Source: Spirometra erinaceieuropaei (taxonomy: Eukaryota; Platyhelminthes; Cestoda; Diphyllobothriidea; Diphyllobothriidae). Taken from it: a DNA stretch of 64,000 bases. A model generated the notes under the pieces. It did no database searches and had not been told where the DNA came from. It saw nothing but the letters and a program-made list of their open reading frames with translations. The stretch spans positions 353,847-417,846 of the forward strand of contig CACRXP010000007.1 of assembly GCA_902702965.1 (NCBI GenBank), given 5' to 3'. Numbering within the stretch: the first letter of the stretch is position 1; each line of letters starts with the position of its first letter. Of this stretch, positions 41,701-52,400 are shown piece by piece. The translations under genes and the position numbers were made by a program.

Positions 41701-43055
41701 GTGCCAGCCGCATTCGCCTACGTGGATTGTGTTCGAGACATGCGCACACTGCGGAGAAAAGAGAAGATACATGAGCGCAAAGTGGCCATAGCCAAGGTGA
41801 GTGAAACGCGGCAACTGGCTGCCAAATCGCCAGACGGGCTGCAAGTCACGTTGCCTGAGGAGGCAACATAGACTGCGACTAAGCATAGCAGTGGGTCCAG
41901 TAAAATTACAAAAACCAAACACTATAACAGTCACTGCTAAAAGAACTATATGAACCTGACGAATTTTAACACTAACGGAGAATAGACTTCATTTTTATCA
42001 TCAACGAGGAAAGATAGACCACATAAACTTATGCAGGACGAAGAAGCGGTGGTCCTACGACACTTAGTGATTTGCAAGCGACTTTACTCCCAAGGGGTTT
42101 TTAGATCCTCGATCAGGAAATGTTACCATGTGCTACCTGAACGGACTACGCCACTCTCTATCCATCTGGTCGGTCGACCAACAGATATTAGCATTCGTTG
42201 TAGATGCCGATTTTAGTAAAGCGCTCGCTGGGATATGCACGGCATCAGCAAATCTATTGAACTGACGCATGCATACATCTCCGTTTTCGCTATGCCTTGG
42301 CGACACGCTTCCAGTAATCGCTCAGTGACAGCAATGGGCAGCAAAATAGGTCCCGTGTTTAGACTTCCTGGTGAAGAGTGGGAGCGATGGGCATCCCGGC
42401 TAAAATGCTACCCCTGCGTCTGGTTGCCAATACCTATAACCAAACTGCTTTTGAGCAAGTCATCGTCCAAGCGAGGCAGCCCACACTACATCACACGAGC
42501 ATTAGAGGTGCATATACGCGCCTTTTTCTGTGTCCATTGTTCTTGCGGATCACCGTATAAGAGAGGCCACAGAGGGCAGTAACCGGTCTGAGCTCTTAGC
42601 AGTGGATTAAAAAACAAAGTAACACATACGGGGTGCTCTACATGTCGTCTGACCTCTAACGAATCCCTTTTTGCACTTTCGCGTTACGTCACGTGAATTC
42701 CCCCATAGTACATTTGCAGGGACCAAATCTCAAAAACTTCAATTGGCGGACAATAAAGGCATCAAGTTCTAACTGACGAAAAGACTAATGGTCTATCCTG
42801 TGTTTCGACATCCACCCATAGAAAATTAGGTAGATAGACATCAGAAGGGTATGTCTCTTCCTATTTCCTTGTCGAGTACTTTTCACTCCGTTGCAAATTT
42901 CATTCCAAAAGAACTATACCCTCGGAAGATTTAAAACCAGATTCTCGCTGAAAAAACACTAGGAACTACTCTTAATTTTGTTTCAGATTACCCTTCAAAG
43001 ACACCGAAAGTTGTGGGCTGAGGCTCTGCGATCACAAGGAATCAAACCATACTAG
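38718..43055 (+). CDS. CCDC113: Ciliary coiled-coil protein CCDC113/CFAP263, complete (8 exons)
   Basis: CCDC113 is an axonemal and ciliary-base protein that works with CCDC96. In a flatworm it would act in sperm tails, flame cells or sensory cilia. Exons: 38718-38815, 38845-38933, 38974-39158, 39194-39349, 40656-40892, 40929-41036, 41641-41796 and 42987-43055. They sum to 1098 nt in consistent phase: 365 aa plus a TAG stop, close to the roughly 377 aa of the vertebrate protein. Signatures are IEDYKQDMAALKASSEKIID, ERVMRFLEEHLRGR, KKKLLAQLRQKEEMGEVLHE, HELLRLKLTAGRTLQVVNAY and GDYRVPAAFAYVDCVRDM; nearly all is predicted coiled coil. No disabling change was seen. The ATG at 38718 is the only one ahead of exon 2 in frame. 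Four of seven introns are 29-40 nt. Confidence 0.93.
38816..38844 (+). other. CCDC113: 29-nt intron of CCDC113 (intron 1)
   Basis: GAAAACAC|GTACGTTATT...TTTCGGAAG|CAAAATTATTG. Removal gives IKENTKIIEELEFENQMMDR in phase 2. Retention leads to a stop after SLKTK. Confidence 0.82.
38934..38973 (+). other. CCDC113: 40-nt intron of CCDC113 (intron 2)
   Basis: GAGGAAG|GTAAGGATTCC...AATGTGTCAG|CCCCAGCC. A nearer CAG at 38963 would give a 30-nt intron, but that join runs into a stop, so the second acceptor is chosen on phase. Confidence 0.78.
39159..39193 (+). other. CCDC113: 35-nt intron of CCDC113 (intron 3)
   Basis: GGCTACAAG|GTAACCC...CGGCAAAG|GCTATAATCG joins KIIDGYK to AIIEEADIQLKEAKK in phase 0. 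Confidence 0.85.
39350..40655. other. CCDC113 intron 4 (1306 nt)
   Basis: This is A/T-rich non-coding sequence between GGAAGG|GTACGT and CATAAAG|GATACAC. No mobile element was recognised in it, unlike the large introns of UNC45 and COG1. Confidence 0.7.
40893..40928 (+). other. CCDC113: 36-nt intron of CCDC113 (intron 5)
   Basis: GCATACAGG|GTAGAAGG...AATATCTAG|AGGAAGTTAAGC joins VVNAYR to RKLSTVLQEAK in phase 0. The intron contains an in-frame TAG at its end, so it cannot be read through. Confidence 0.87.
41037..41640. other. CCDC113 intron 6 (604 nt)
   Basis: Bounded by AGAAAG|GTAAGC and CCTTTTCAG|GAAAAAG. Nothing is recognised inside. Confidence 0.75.
41797..42986. other. CCDC113 intron 7 (1190 nt)
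   Basis: Bounded by GCCAAG|GTGAGT and TTTGTTTCAG|ATTACC. Open frames near 42030-42580 are short and unassigned; they may be old repeat sequence. Confidence 0.7.
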
Positions 43056-44446
43056 CCATCTTTCGCTCCACCAAGAGACTTGGCAATCAAAGAAAAGTAA
43101 TGTAATATAGATATATACATCCACACGGACAACTTTTTTCCAATGTTCATACATGGTAAACAAGGTGATGATCGTCTACGTCTCTACTGTTTTTGAGATG
43201 GTAAATCAGACGGACAACCACCCAGTAGCAACGGGCGTCCTTTTTCTGAAGACATTTAAAGAAAAAAGTAGGCGAAAATGAGGGCGAATCTACGCTGTCA
43301 TATCGAATGCAGCTGAAAATTACTCAAATATGAAGGTCCGCCTAACACGATTGACCTGACGGTGCATGTTGGCGACTTTAGCGCATACCACTAAAAGACT
43401 AGGGAAAACAGCATCATATCAAACGGCACGTTGACTAACTGAGAGGGTAAGTCGACTACATCATAAACACAGGATCCGAAATCCAATGCGTTGTCCCTAA
43501 ACGAGCTTCGGAGTTTAGGGCCATCTACAATTCGCGTACAAGTACATGAAACATCGGATTACAACCATGAGGCTATTTTCAAATACAATATTTTCTTTGC
43601 TTAACTTTCACTGGGGAGAAGTGATTACTCCAAGTAGGTGCTTGCGTGCCTACAACGTCCGCAGCCGCTTACGATGACGTCGCTCAGAAACATAAGTAAT
43701 TCGGTGCGTGCCTAGCTCGCTCCTAGTTGAGGATATCGCAGGCAGTTATTCTGCGTAAGACGACAGATAAATGCTTCTTACACCTTGGTTAGGTCGAGGA
43801 TATTGCGCCTTTAAAAGCAGTAATTAAACGTCTAGAAGGCTTCTTCAAAAGGTTGCAAAACGCGCAGTTACACATATTCTCGCTACTTGGCAAGTTTAAG
43901 TAGGACTTTATCGAGACAAAACCCTATAAATGCCATTAATTGCCTCAGGAACGCGGAAAAACGCGCTTACTATCATGGGGACAGAAACATGTCTGTCGAC
44001 ACCAGCGAAAAGGACTGTTCCGGAAATTAAGTTGGGAGGGGGGGGGGCAATGCGAGCAAATCTCCTCAACTGCTTCCTGGAACTCACACTTTCAATTGAT
44101 GGACAATCTGTTCGAGCGCCACAGAATTCAGTCGCTTCGACGGTGCGAAAAACGCAATCTTCGATAGCGGTTTACCTGTGTACAGATTCGGTTTCTACAG
44201 AAGCGTCTTGAGGTGTTGTTTCATACTAACCTCTGTTAAACACGGAGCCGACGAGACACGAGCGTGTGCTGTAAGTCCATATGCGAGAACGACAGAAATC
44301 GTACCAGAAGAGGACAACCTAACGAGTCCGCGAACAAACAGAAATATGCCGGAGAACGGGTTCCGTAAGTTGCCCAGCCCCACATCATTCAAAGACAACT
44401 GTCTAGTGGCTAAACTTTAATCAAAGCAGTTGGCATTAATCCATCA
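43056..44446. other. Intergenic, downstream of CCDC113
   Basis: No canonical AATAAA is visible just after the stop. No gene or known repeat was recognised. Short frames at 43930-44211 overlap in several phases with no family match. Confidence 0.45.
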
Positions 44447-44566
44447 ATGATAGGGGGCGCTCATCGATCGCTCTTACGGAACTCGCTCGTTCCGTTGTGC
44501 CTTATGGACTCTCTCTCGAGCCCAACCAGCAGCCGTACAGTGGCGCATGATATAGGCAGAATACAC
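44447..44566 (-). mobile_element. SINE copy, distal half (minus)
   Basis: GGGGGCGCTCATCGATCGCT, GGAACTCGCTCGTTCCGTTG and CTCGAGCCCAACCAGCAGCC match the distal part of the SINE family and correspond closely to the piece at 6189-6337. Head and body are missing. Confidence 0.8.
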
Positions 44567-46507
44567 ACAAGTAGCCTCCAGAGAACGAAACGAGACATAT
44601 GTCTGATGACTGCCTGCCGCCATAGGTAATCGAAGTGCTTTTACTGAGAAGCAAACATGCTCCGAAGCATATGTAGGCAAGCTGTCATGCCATATACTTC
44701 TCCTCGTTACAAAACCACTTAGGCAAACTTAAATATCATGAACAGTATTTGTGAATTTTGGTCAGTGAGCACGGCGCACTTAACCGGCTGTGATCGGGAA
44801 TGCTCAGTAAGGACTTGGGGAGAGCACATTCTACAACCGTTATGTAAGGCAGCCCTGAAGTAGGTTATTTTGAGCACAAACCGCTCCCCAGAGAGCCCAG
44901 CTGTCAGCAGCAGTAGGGAGCAAGGGCATCAAAAGTGAGAAATTGTAGACCAGAGGTTCTCCGACAGGAAGCTAACAGCATTCCACATATTACTGCCTAA
45001 GAGGGAGGCATGTCGATCGCAGCATGGGCCTCTGCTCACCAAAGACGTCTAACCCAGGGAGAAGAGTAAATAACAGATAATGAGTAAGAATCAGCACCGT
45101 GAGTCGGGAAAAAAGCCAATATGTGTTTTCGGCAGACCTGAACGACTTATCCGGTCCAATTGCGAAAAGCGCGGCGGCCTCTGTGAGATTTAAACCCACG
45201 ACAGTAAGGGCAAGTCGTTAATACAGCTGGCGCTCTGGACAACTGAACTAGGCGATCTCGGCCGAGAGCCCGATAGACATCCGGTGGACTCTAGGTTGAT
45301 TGTTCGGGAAGCCCTACTTTATCTGTAAACTTAATGTACCCATTTTTGCAGTCGTGTTCAAACGCCCAACTGAACTAGTCCGTCACTTTTATGCTGCCAC
45401 CTGGCATCCGGGTCTCATCTGTGACTCAAGAAATCTGTGCAGAGTCTCAAAAGTGAAGGGCAGTTGGAGCGCCCTTTTCAACCCCAGCTGGAGTTTTAGA
45501 CAGCCGAGTCCACAAAGTGAACTTCGTGTATAAAACCTGGTGTGGTTGAGGGTGACGTCAAACAGAAGCCTCTTGTCAGATGTCCAGCCGCATAAGAAAA
45601 AAACCATTCCAAGTTTTCTTCAACCCTGAAACTGGACTGAGGTCGGTGCGGCACCAATCGATCTCTGTAAATTCGCGAATGCTCCTTCGAGAAACTGGAA
45701 GGTCCTGTCGAGCTGTAGAACCAGACGTAGTTGCCAAAAGCATACACGCTGTCAGAACTATACTCAAACGACAAATAAAAAGTCGAGGAGTGAGATTAAA
45801 AAAAATTGTAAGCGAGATGCAGGATGTGTATAGGGGCTCCAGTCAGAAGAAAAAAACCCACAATCGACAATGTGAAGGACGAGGCAAGTGAGCTGAAAGA
45901 CCAAAGGAGGAGGAAGGATCCGCCGACTATTGACAACGGCACGAACTAGGAGAATGATAGGTGGCCGAACCAGGAGTCCATAACACTGGATGAGGTGGCC
46001 GCCGGTGTCTTTTTGGGGACCTTAGAAAAAAAAACATAAAAGTCGTTTACAATGTATTCTACTGGGCAGTGTAGTCCGTATCATGGGTCGACTCCCTCCT
46101 ATTGAAGGCAGAAGACACCCGACACGACTATATATTAATTAGAGAGTGTTGACTGCAAAGTTAAAATTTATTTAAAAAGTGGTAAATATAAAAAAATAGT
46201 TAATGGAATAAGTAGTAAGGAGAGTCCACGGCTGAAACCTAGCAGCATTTCGCAAACATGAAAACACAATTGTTCCTCTGCTATTGCCGGGATTCGTATT
46301 TCCAGTGACTCCACCGCTTAACTCAGGCCAAACAGTCGATTGAGAAAGGGTGGAATTACACCATCTCTAAGTGATGGTTTGGCTGGTGCAAGCAACGACG
46401 TTCACCCTACATTCCCCAATGATTGGGTGCAGCAACGGTGAGTTGAGTGGGAATCAGTTTATGGTGACTGATAGAAGCGAACAGGCAAGTCCCAGGTAGC
46501 AGTTCAG
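44567..46507. other. Intergenic, unrecognised
   Basis: No gene could be named. Antisense-overlapping open frames around 45389-45891 are of about equal length on both strands, which argues against coding. Confidence 0.45.
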
Positions 46508-46544
46508 AAGATGAAGATGCGATCACTGGGACAAGAAGTTTATT

Positions 46545-46588
46545 TGCCTGACGTTTCGGATTCTCACTCGAAACCATCATCAGAGACA
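46545..46588 (-). ncRNA. Hammerhead-like ribozyme in the PLE 3' terminal repeat
   Basis: Reading the minus strand: stem I TGTCT/AGGCA (5 pairs incl. one G-U), core CTGATGA, one extra T, stem II GGTTTC/GAATCC with loop GAGTGA, then GAAAC and the GTC cleavage triplet. Minimal hammerheads with a very short stem III in PLE terminal repeats are established knowledge (they are thought to act as dimers). The extra T before stem II is unusual and keeps the overlapping reading frame. AATAAAC follows directly. Confidence 0.72.
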
Positions 46589-47445
46589 TTCGCAGATAGA
46601 GGTGAAGGTGGCACCAGGAGTGCAGTATTTATAGCACGTGGCTGCCGTGGGACCGTATGCGCACTGCAATTAACAGTCCTCACAATCGCCGCTGGGGTCG
46701 TAATTGATGCGGCGGTGGCTTGGCGGTCCGAGTCCAAGTTGTTAATGGCCGCGATTTCGTCATCCGTGCTCGATGCTGGTGTGACGATTGCTCGGCAAAC
46801 TGGCTCACTGTCACCGTGATAATTGCTCACCCGCGCCGTCCCCACGTGACTGATTCTCCTGCCCAGGGAAAATCGCAATACGGAATAGGCCACCGGGAGG
46901 TCATTGTGTTTGTTGATGGATTGCGGGCCTGAGAACCATGACTCGAGCAGCTCGCGGCTCACGCGGTTGCCACCCCTTGCGAGGATTTCGGCCTCTTGAA
47001 ATTTGAAATTATGGCCGAGTCCCGTCGAGTGTGCCGCCACCTGAGAGTTAGCGCCTCCCCGCCTCACTGCTGCTGCGTGCTCGGCAAGTCGCGTACGGAG
47101 TAATCTCCCCGTTTCTCCGACGTAATTGCTTTGTCCGCAACTACACCAGATCCAGTAAACGACTCCAGACGTTTCCTGCCGTGGCAGCGGGTCTTTTGGC
47201 CTCATTACATGGCGCCTAATGGTTGCTTCCGGCCTGTGTGCCACCCCAACTCCAAGTGGAGTGAGAAGACGACTGACGGCTTCCGAGACGTTCTTCACGT
47301 ACGGAAGAGCCCGCCAAAATTTGGGGCTAGTTGGATTTGGTCTCTGGTGTCCTTTTCGTATGCACTGGTTGACAAAGTTGCGCGGGTAGCCATTGGCTCT
47401 CATTACCCGGCGAAGATATTGTAATTCAGCAACCTTGTCTTCCAT
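46564..47445 (-). CDS. PLE GIY-YIG endonuclease frame, intact 293 codons
   Basis: This frame belongs to a Penelope-like retroelement; the GIY-YIG domain nicks target DNA. Residues 95-110 (VVYWIWCSCGQSNYVG) give the YxxY/YVG core; R117 and R119 and the EH at 122-123 follow, and the usual GHNFKFQEAEILARGGN and SRELLESWFSGPQSIN blocks are present. There is no internal stop or frameshift, and the frame is open upstream into RT C-terminal sequence, so it is the C-terminal part of a larger protein and not an independent gene. Its last codons, SDDGFE and a TGA, lie in the ribozyme described next. Expression is not shown. Confidence 0.8.
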   Translation of the reverse strand: MEDKVAELQYLRRVMRANGYPRNFVNQCIRKGHQRPNPTSPKFWRALPYVKNVSEAVSRLLTPLGVGVAHRPEATIRRHVMRPKDPLPRQETSGVVYWIWCSCGQSNYVGETGRLLRTRLAEHAAAVRRGGANSQVAAHSTGLGHNFKFQEAEILARGGNRVSRELLESWFSGPQSINKHNDLPVAYSVLRFSLGRRISHVGTARVSNYHGDSEPVCRAIVTPASSTDDEIAAINNLDSDRQATAASITTPAAIVRTVNCSAHTVPRQPRAINTALLVPPSPLSANVSDDGFE

Positions 47446-47542
47446 TTTACTGCAGTGCGTCTCAACACGCCGGTATAGCGCCCTTACGCAACTGCGTTTG
47501 TGACTGATCGGGTGGTTGCTATTGAAGTTCAGTATTTGCGAA

Positions 47543-47586
47543 TGTCTCTGATGATGGGTTCGAGTGAGAATCCGAAACGTCAGGCA
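47543..47586 (+). ncRNA. Hammerhead-like ribozyme in the inverted terminal repeat
   Basis: Same architecture on the plus strand: TGTCT, CTGATGA (47548-47554), T, GGGTTC-GAGTGA-GAATCC, GAAAC (47574-47578), GTC (47579-47581), AGGCA. Stem II is slightly better paired than in the minus copy. It faces away from the PLE frame, so it cannot process the PLE sense transcript, only an opposite-strand one. Confidence 0.7.
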
Positions 47587-47630
47587 AATAAACTTCTTGT
47601 CCCAGTGATCGCATCTTCATCTTCTGAGTT

Positions 47631-48700
47631 TATGGTGAGTCAGGCATGCGCTGTATCTACCTCACCCTGCTGGCGAGACGGCGTGAAGACGACCGGAATT
47701 GAGCGCGGACGAAGTGACTGACAAAATCAAACAGTTCGTGTATGCGAGTCGGCTGATGCGGCGGCGACGACGTGAAGGACTACGCCTAAGGTTGCCATCA
47801 CATCCCTCCCATTTGCGCGGGTGCAACATAGCCGGTCGGAATCCCGTGCTGGTCCAGCGTGCCGGCAGCCATCATGACCGGTCTGGGGTCATTGTTCAAG
47901 ACCTCGCTGCCTTTATTCACCCTTTTGCAGTGAGTTGTTCCAGACGCGCTGACCTGAAGTCACACGACCAAAAGCTCGGGCATACCGGCGTCCGCACAGT
48001 CGCAGTTGCCCATGCGGCCACTTGAACGCATCCCCCCCCTGTCACCACAGCCTAAGCCACTGGGACACCACCCCTCGGCAAATACAGTACACACTGACTA
48101 GACACCACTTGAGCTCGGCCCACGAGCCTACAAAAGCAGCTGGCGCCACCGTCCCAGAGACTCTCAGGCATGACTGGACGCAGTCAACACCAGCCCTGGC
48201 TTCGCCAGTGGCCACCGCCGCCTGAGAGGACAACTTCGGGTTCTGTGCACAATAAACCCCACATCCTGGCTCCTTCTGTCTTCTTCCAACACTAGGATTC
48301 GCCCCGATTATGGTAGCGCTCAGACTGCACACACTTTCACCGTTTAACCGTGACAAGCGTAGCCCGTTGAGGGCGCCTCTACAGTATAGATGGATGAAAG
48401 CAATCGACACTCCGAAATAGTGAAATATAGGAACTAGAGGCTGTGTACTACGCTAAAACGAGCGAATTTGCCCACCTCTGTGGACTGAATCGGGAGTCTC
48501 CGAAGGTTTTGGCTGAAGTTCTACCGCAATGCCCTCCTGCCGTAAAGCTATCTAGCTGGACTCGTCAAAGTTTAACGTGTTCCGTCCGCACCAACATACA
48601 ACAAACTCCGATAAGAGTGGTTTGAGGGGCAAATTGGTGAGTTGCTACTCTAAGCAAAGAAGGCGTGTCAACGCATAAACAAAGTGAACGGCATTAGCAG
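47631..48700. other. Downstream of COG1, unassigned
   Basis: The G/C-rich block 47690-48260 is repeat-like (regular CC-rich phrases, a terminal GCACAATAAACCCCACATCC), perhaps the 3' end of another retroelement. It is not safe to name. It should include the COG1 3' UTR on the minus strand; no poly(A) signal close to the stop was found. Confidence 0.4.
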
Positions 48701-49466
48701 TCATAGCAGGCGCCAGTAACAAGCACGGAAACGTGGCACCCAGCCAGTAAGTACCTCTATTCCTCCGGTGGGTGCGGGTGACGGTTGCTGGGTCTTTGCT
48801 AACCGCGCTGGTGGCGGACGCATTGAGGAGATAGAGAAGGGCAACAGAGCAAAGTTAACTGCGCGTCTACCACGGTCGCCACTCTCGCTATCCGGTGGTG
48901 GCTCCGCCGGCGCCTGGGTCGAATCCAAGGGCAAAGAGCTTGGCAGAAGAGCCAGAAAGGGCACGTCCTCCTCCACTTTGGTGGCTGTCCCGACGCCGGC
49001 ACCCACATCCAGTCCCGTGAGAGCGGGCGATGACTGCGGCACTAGGATGCCGTAGAGGCAGGAGACCGCGGTGACTGCTCGGGTGATATCGCTGTTCATG
49101 CGTGATGCGCTCATCTCAAGATCAAAGGGATCCACGGCCTGTTCCAGGCGGGTCAGAAGGTGCTGGCCCTGGGTGCTCACTTCACTGGCACGTTGGGCGG
49201 TCTGGGGGCTGCGGGGGCCGCGACCCCCACCACCACCAGCAGCAGCAGCTGCGCCCAGCAATGGCCACACAAGGAGACGGAGAAGGAAGCGCACGTCAAA
49301 GATTAGCTGCAGAGCTCTAGGCTGTGTGAGAGCGGAAGGCCGCGGGGATCCGAGGTTGGAGGCGTCGGCTGACCGCTGGAGGGCGTCCAGACTATCACAG
49401 ACCGAGGTGTAGGCATCCAGGTGGGCCTTTGCAAGGAGCAGACTAAAGGAGTCGCCCAGTTCACAG
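48701..49466 (-). CDS. COG1: COG1 terminal exon
   Basis: It starts after TTGATTTTTAG with CELGDSFSLLLAKAHLDAYT and runs without interruption to the stop at 48701-48703 (ACYWRLL). It contains the C-terminal COG1 blocks listed for the gene. The disordered part (AAAAAGGGGGRGPRSPQT) is G/C-rich. Opposite-strand frames at 48768-49412 are shadows of this exon. Confidence 0.93.
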
Positions 49467-52400
49467 CTAAAAATCAAAGTAAACGTTTGAACAACCACAA
49501 AAGCGCTGATTGGAATTGAGGGCGGCCGTCTCTCACATTCATGACTGAGGACATGACTAGAATTTATGCCTAAGGTGGGTGGGTGAGTCTGAATAGAGTA
49601 AAATCAACAATGGCTGACGAGAATGGGGGGAATTCGGACTATGGTAACAACGAATTCGATCCCTCCCACGTATTCGCCGAGATTGTGCATGGTGAACCAA
49701 AAGTCTCTCAGTATTTATAATAATAGTGTATTTTAGGGTAATGGGCAATGCCCTTGATGACCCTATTGAAATTGGTACATACAATATAAATGCTAAATGC
49801 ACATCTTACTAAAACTTTGTCAGTAACACATTTGTTTACGGAAAACGTTGTTACAGTGCGAGACTGCGAAGGGTGCGGCAGGAGGTCTTTTCAATATGCA
49901 TATGAAATTTTAAGTGCAGTTGTATACAATCAGCATGAAGTGCAGCCATTTGCATAGTTTGGGAGGGAGTTCGCAGTCGGCCGAAACAGATAGCTTATGA
50001 GGTAGTAGGCTCCCTACCAGAATACTTGGGATATGGAATGACTGTCTGCGGACATAAATGCATCGGCCGATTTTACTGACTACTGGCTATGAACAACTTC
50101 CGCAACAAAATAACCGCGATAGCTGTGATCCGGCCAATCTCATGAAATGCTAGTCGACATTTTGAAATGTGGTTTCGGCTAGAACTGATTACTTAGGTGG
50201 GATTGTAATATTGATTATTGTGCCGGCTGTACTAAAGCCTTCCCCTTACTGCGTGGGTTCGAATCACACCGAGGCGTCGAGTTTTTCACAGTTGGGTCAA
50301 TATGAATATGAATTTGTCAATAATGCCATTATGGTATTGCCGACAAAGACAAAGGAAGACTGAAATGGCCATTTCTGGTCCGTTAGCTGTCATCAGCCGA
50401 CCCAAAAATTTGGCGCCAGTTAGCGGATAGGATACAAGTATGGCTGAACAAATTATGCCGGTGAGACCGATAAGCAAGTCCAGACGGGGATATGAGAACT
50501 GGCTGTAAGACAAAAAATCAAATTTTCTTGGTGGCCACTCGTTCGACCTCCCTCTCTCCTGGCAAAACGACAACCTCTCACGTCAAATGCAAGAAACACA
50601 GCGTTCGATCGATAACTCAGTCGGCAGACATTAACTTGCGTCCGCTCAGTGAACTCTGCAACAAAACGGTCGAAGATATCTCCTAGCGTGGGTAAGTTAG
50701 ACATAAATCGACAAGGAAGCGTCCGCTGGGCCTGACGATGATATTGCGTCGAAGAAACAAACTAAGTCTCAGGAACCATCTTCCTATGTAAGTGAAGTAC
50801 CCGGAACTCGCATGTTTTCCAGCACTTACAGTAGATGACGAGAATAACCGAAATGGAATTCTGAAATGTGATTTCGTTTGGAAGGGATTACTTACGGGAG
50901 CGAGTCACAGTATTGACCAACGAGCAGCATAATCCTAGGATAATTCGTCCACGACCGAATTCTAACTTAAATGCGCCTATTTCCGCCAGCTGCAAAAATC
51001 ACACGTTAAAAATTTTTGCTTAGATAGCATAATTTTTCCAATGATTCCAGATGCGTTATAGAACTTATATTCTATAGACAGCATGCACGAAACATCCTCT
51101 TTAAATACTGATACTAAGGAACTTGTGCGCGCTTCAAATTTCTTACGTAAAGAATGGTCTTGCGGTAGGTTTGAACTACTTGTGTACTCCAAAAGGAGCA
51201 TAATTAAACGCGAAGATGCGATACTACCTGAAAAAACATTGCGGGGCCTCGCAAAAATCGTCCCATTATAAACTATTTAAAATTGGATAATGATCTTTCT
51301 TCGAGCAGAACATTTGAAACAGACCTCATGGTCTACGGAGAAAGGATGGCTCGCATGCTTTACATAAAGTACATTTTCGTTTATAAGGGAAATCGCAATC
51401 ATTGGAAAGATTCATGTTACGCAAGTAGTCATCAGCAACGAGCGAGTTCTTTGCGGGCGGGCGGTGAGAGGCGCATTCAAAAGCCGGCATTCTGACTCGG
51501 AAGGAAGATCTTGGGAATATGCCGCGTGCTAATCACTATGACGACTCAACCTAGGTAATCCCTCAAAACCGAAATCACATATCAGGATATAAGCATCCAG
51601 TGAGTGACCGATCTCGTGCAATGTTGGCTGAAATCCTGAAATGCGTTTTCTATTGGAAAGGCTTACTTAGGCGAGGTTGTAATACTGATTATCTTGCGAC
51701 ATAATCCTACAATATTTCGGAATCGGCAGGATGTCAGCTTTTGAATGCACTGCTTTTTAATCCCCTGTAGAAACCGAACTCGGTGAAAAATGACTACATA
51801 AGTAGCATGCACTTTTCACATTGATTTTCGATGGTCTTGCAAATTCAAATATACTTTATAGAGGATACAAACAAACATATGCTTTCTTTCAGCCGTTTAT
51901 TAGAGAAGCACGTCGTCTTTATATTTTATGCTCGAAGAGGGAGCATAATTAGGTTTTAAAAAAAGTTTTCTAGTTGCCGAATAATTTGGAGCCTGATCAG
52001 TCTCTGCATTAGCGTTTAGTGATTTCAGTCTATAAGGTGCATGCGTTCCGCGTAAAAAAATCACATATTCTTCCATGCCTTTAAGAAGATACCATAGAGA
52101 GTCCATAAAATTTTGCAATGGATGCGGGCCATATTGTACATTTCATGAGGAGCAGTGGTAAACGGACAGGTACGATGCTGCAGCAATGGACATTGCACGG
52201 TCATAAAAACCCTCGTAATTAAAAACTTTTTCAAAACCTAATTATACTCCTTCTTCGTGCATAAAATATAAAGACGGCGTGATTCTCTATCAAACGACTA
52301 AAAGAAAGCATATTTTTGTTTGCATCTTCTGTAAAATATATTTGAGTTTGCACGACCTTCGAAAGTCAATGGGAAAAATGCATGTTTCTTATGTAGTCAT

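Larger units (their letters stand above)
46508..47630 (-). mobile_element. PLE 3' end, well preserved, flanked by inverted terminal ribozyme repeats
   Basis: The minus strand is open from about 47535, in the RT C-terminal block ILNFNSNHPISHKRSCVRAL, through the connector YLRRVMRANGYPRNFVNQC and LPYVKNVSEAVSRLLTPLGV to a full GIY-YIG domain, ending at 46564. The left terminus (46508-46598) and the right terminus (about 47535-47630) are inverted copies of one sequence of about 90 bp. The RT core is absent: the right inverted repeat joins directly to the RT tail. This fits the complex terminal arrangements known for PLEs. Confidence 0.88.

Noticed and set aside
44990..45891. Overlapping frames on both strands suggesting a gene
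   Set aside because: Similar lengths on both strands, no domain and no splice logic; chance open frames are sufficient.
47690..48260. Solo LTR or zinc-finger-bearing LINE 3' end
   Set aside because: G/C-rich and repeat-like with an AATAAA near its end, but neither terminal dinucleotides with a target duplication nor an intact zinc finger could be shown.
48768..49412. Plus-strand frames of 95-113 codons opposite the COG1 terminal exon
   Set aside because: Shadows of a G/C-rich coding exon; no family resemblance, while the minus frame carries conserved COG1 blocks.
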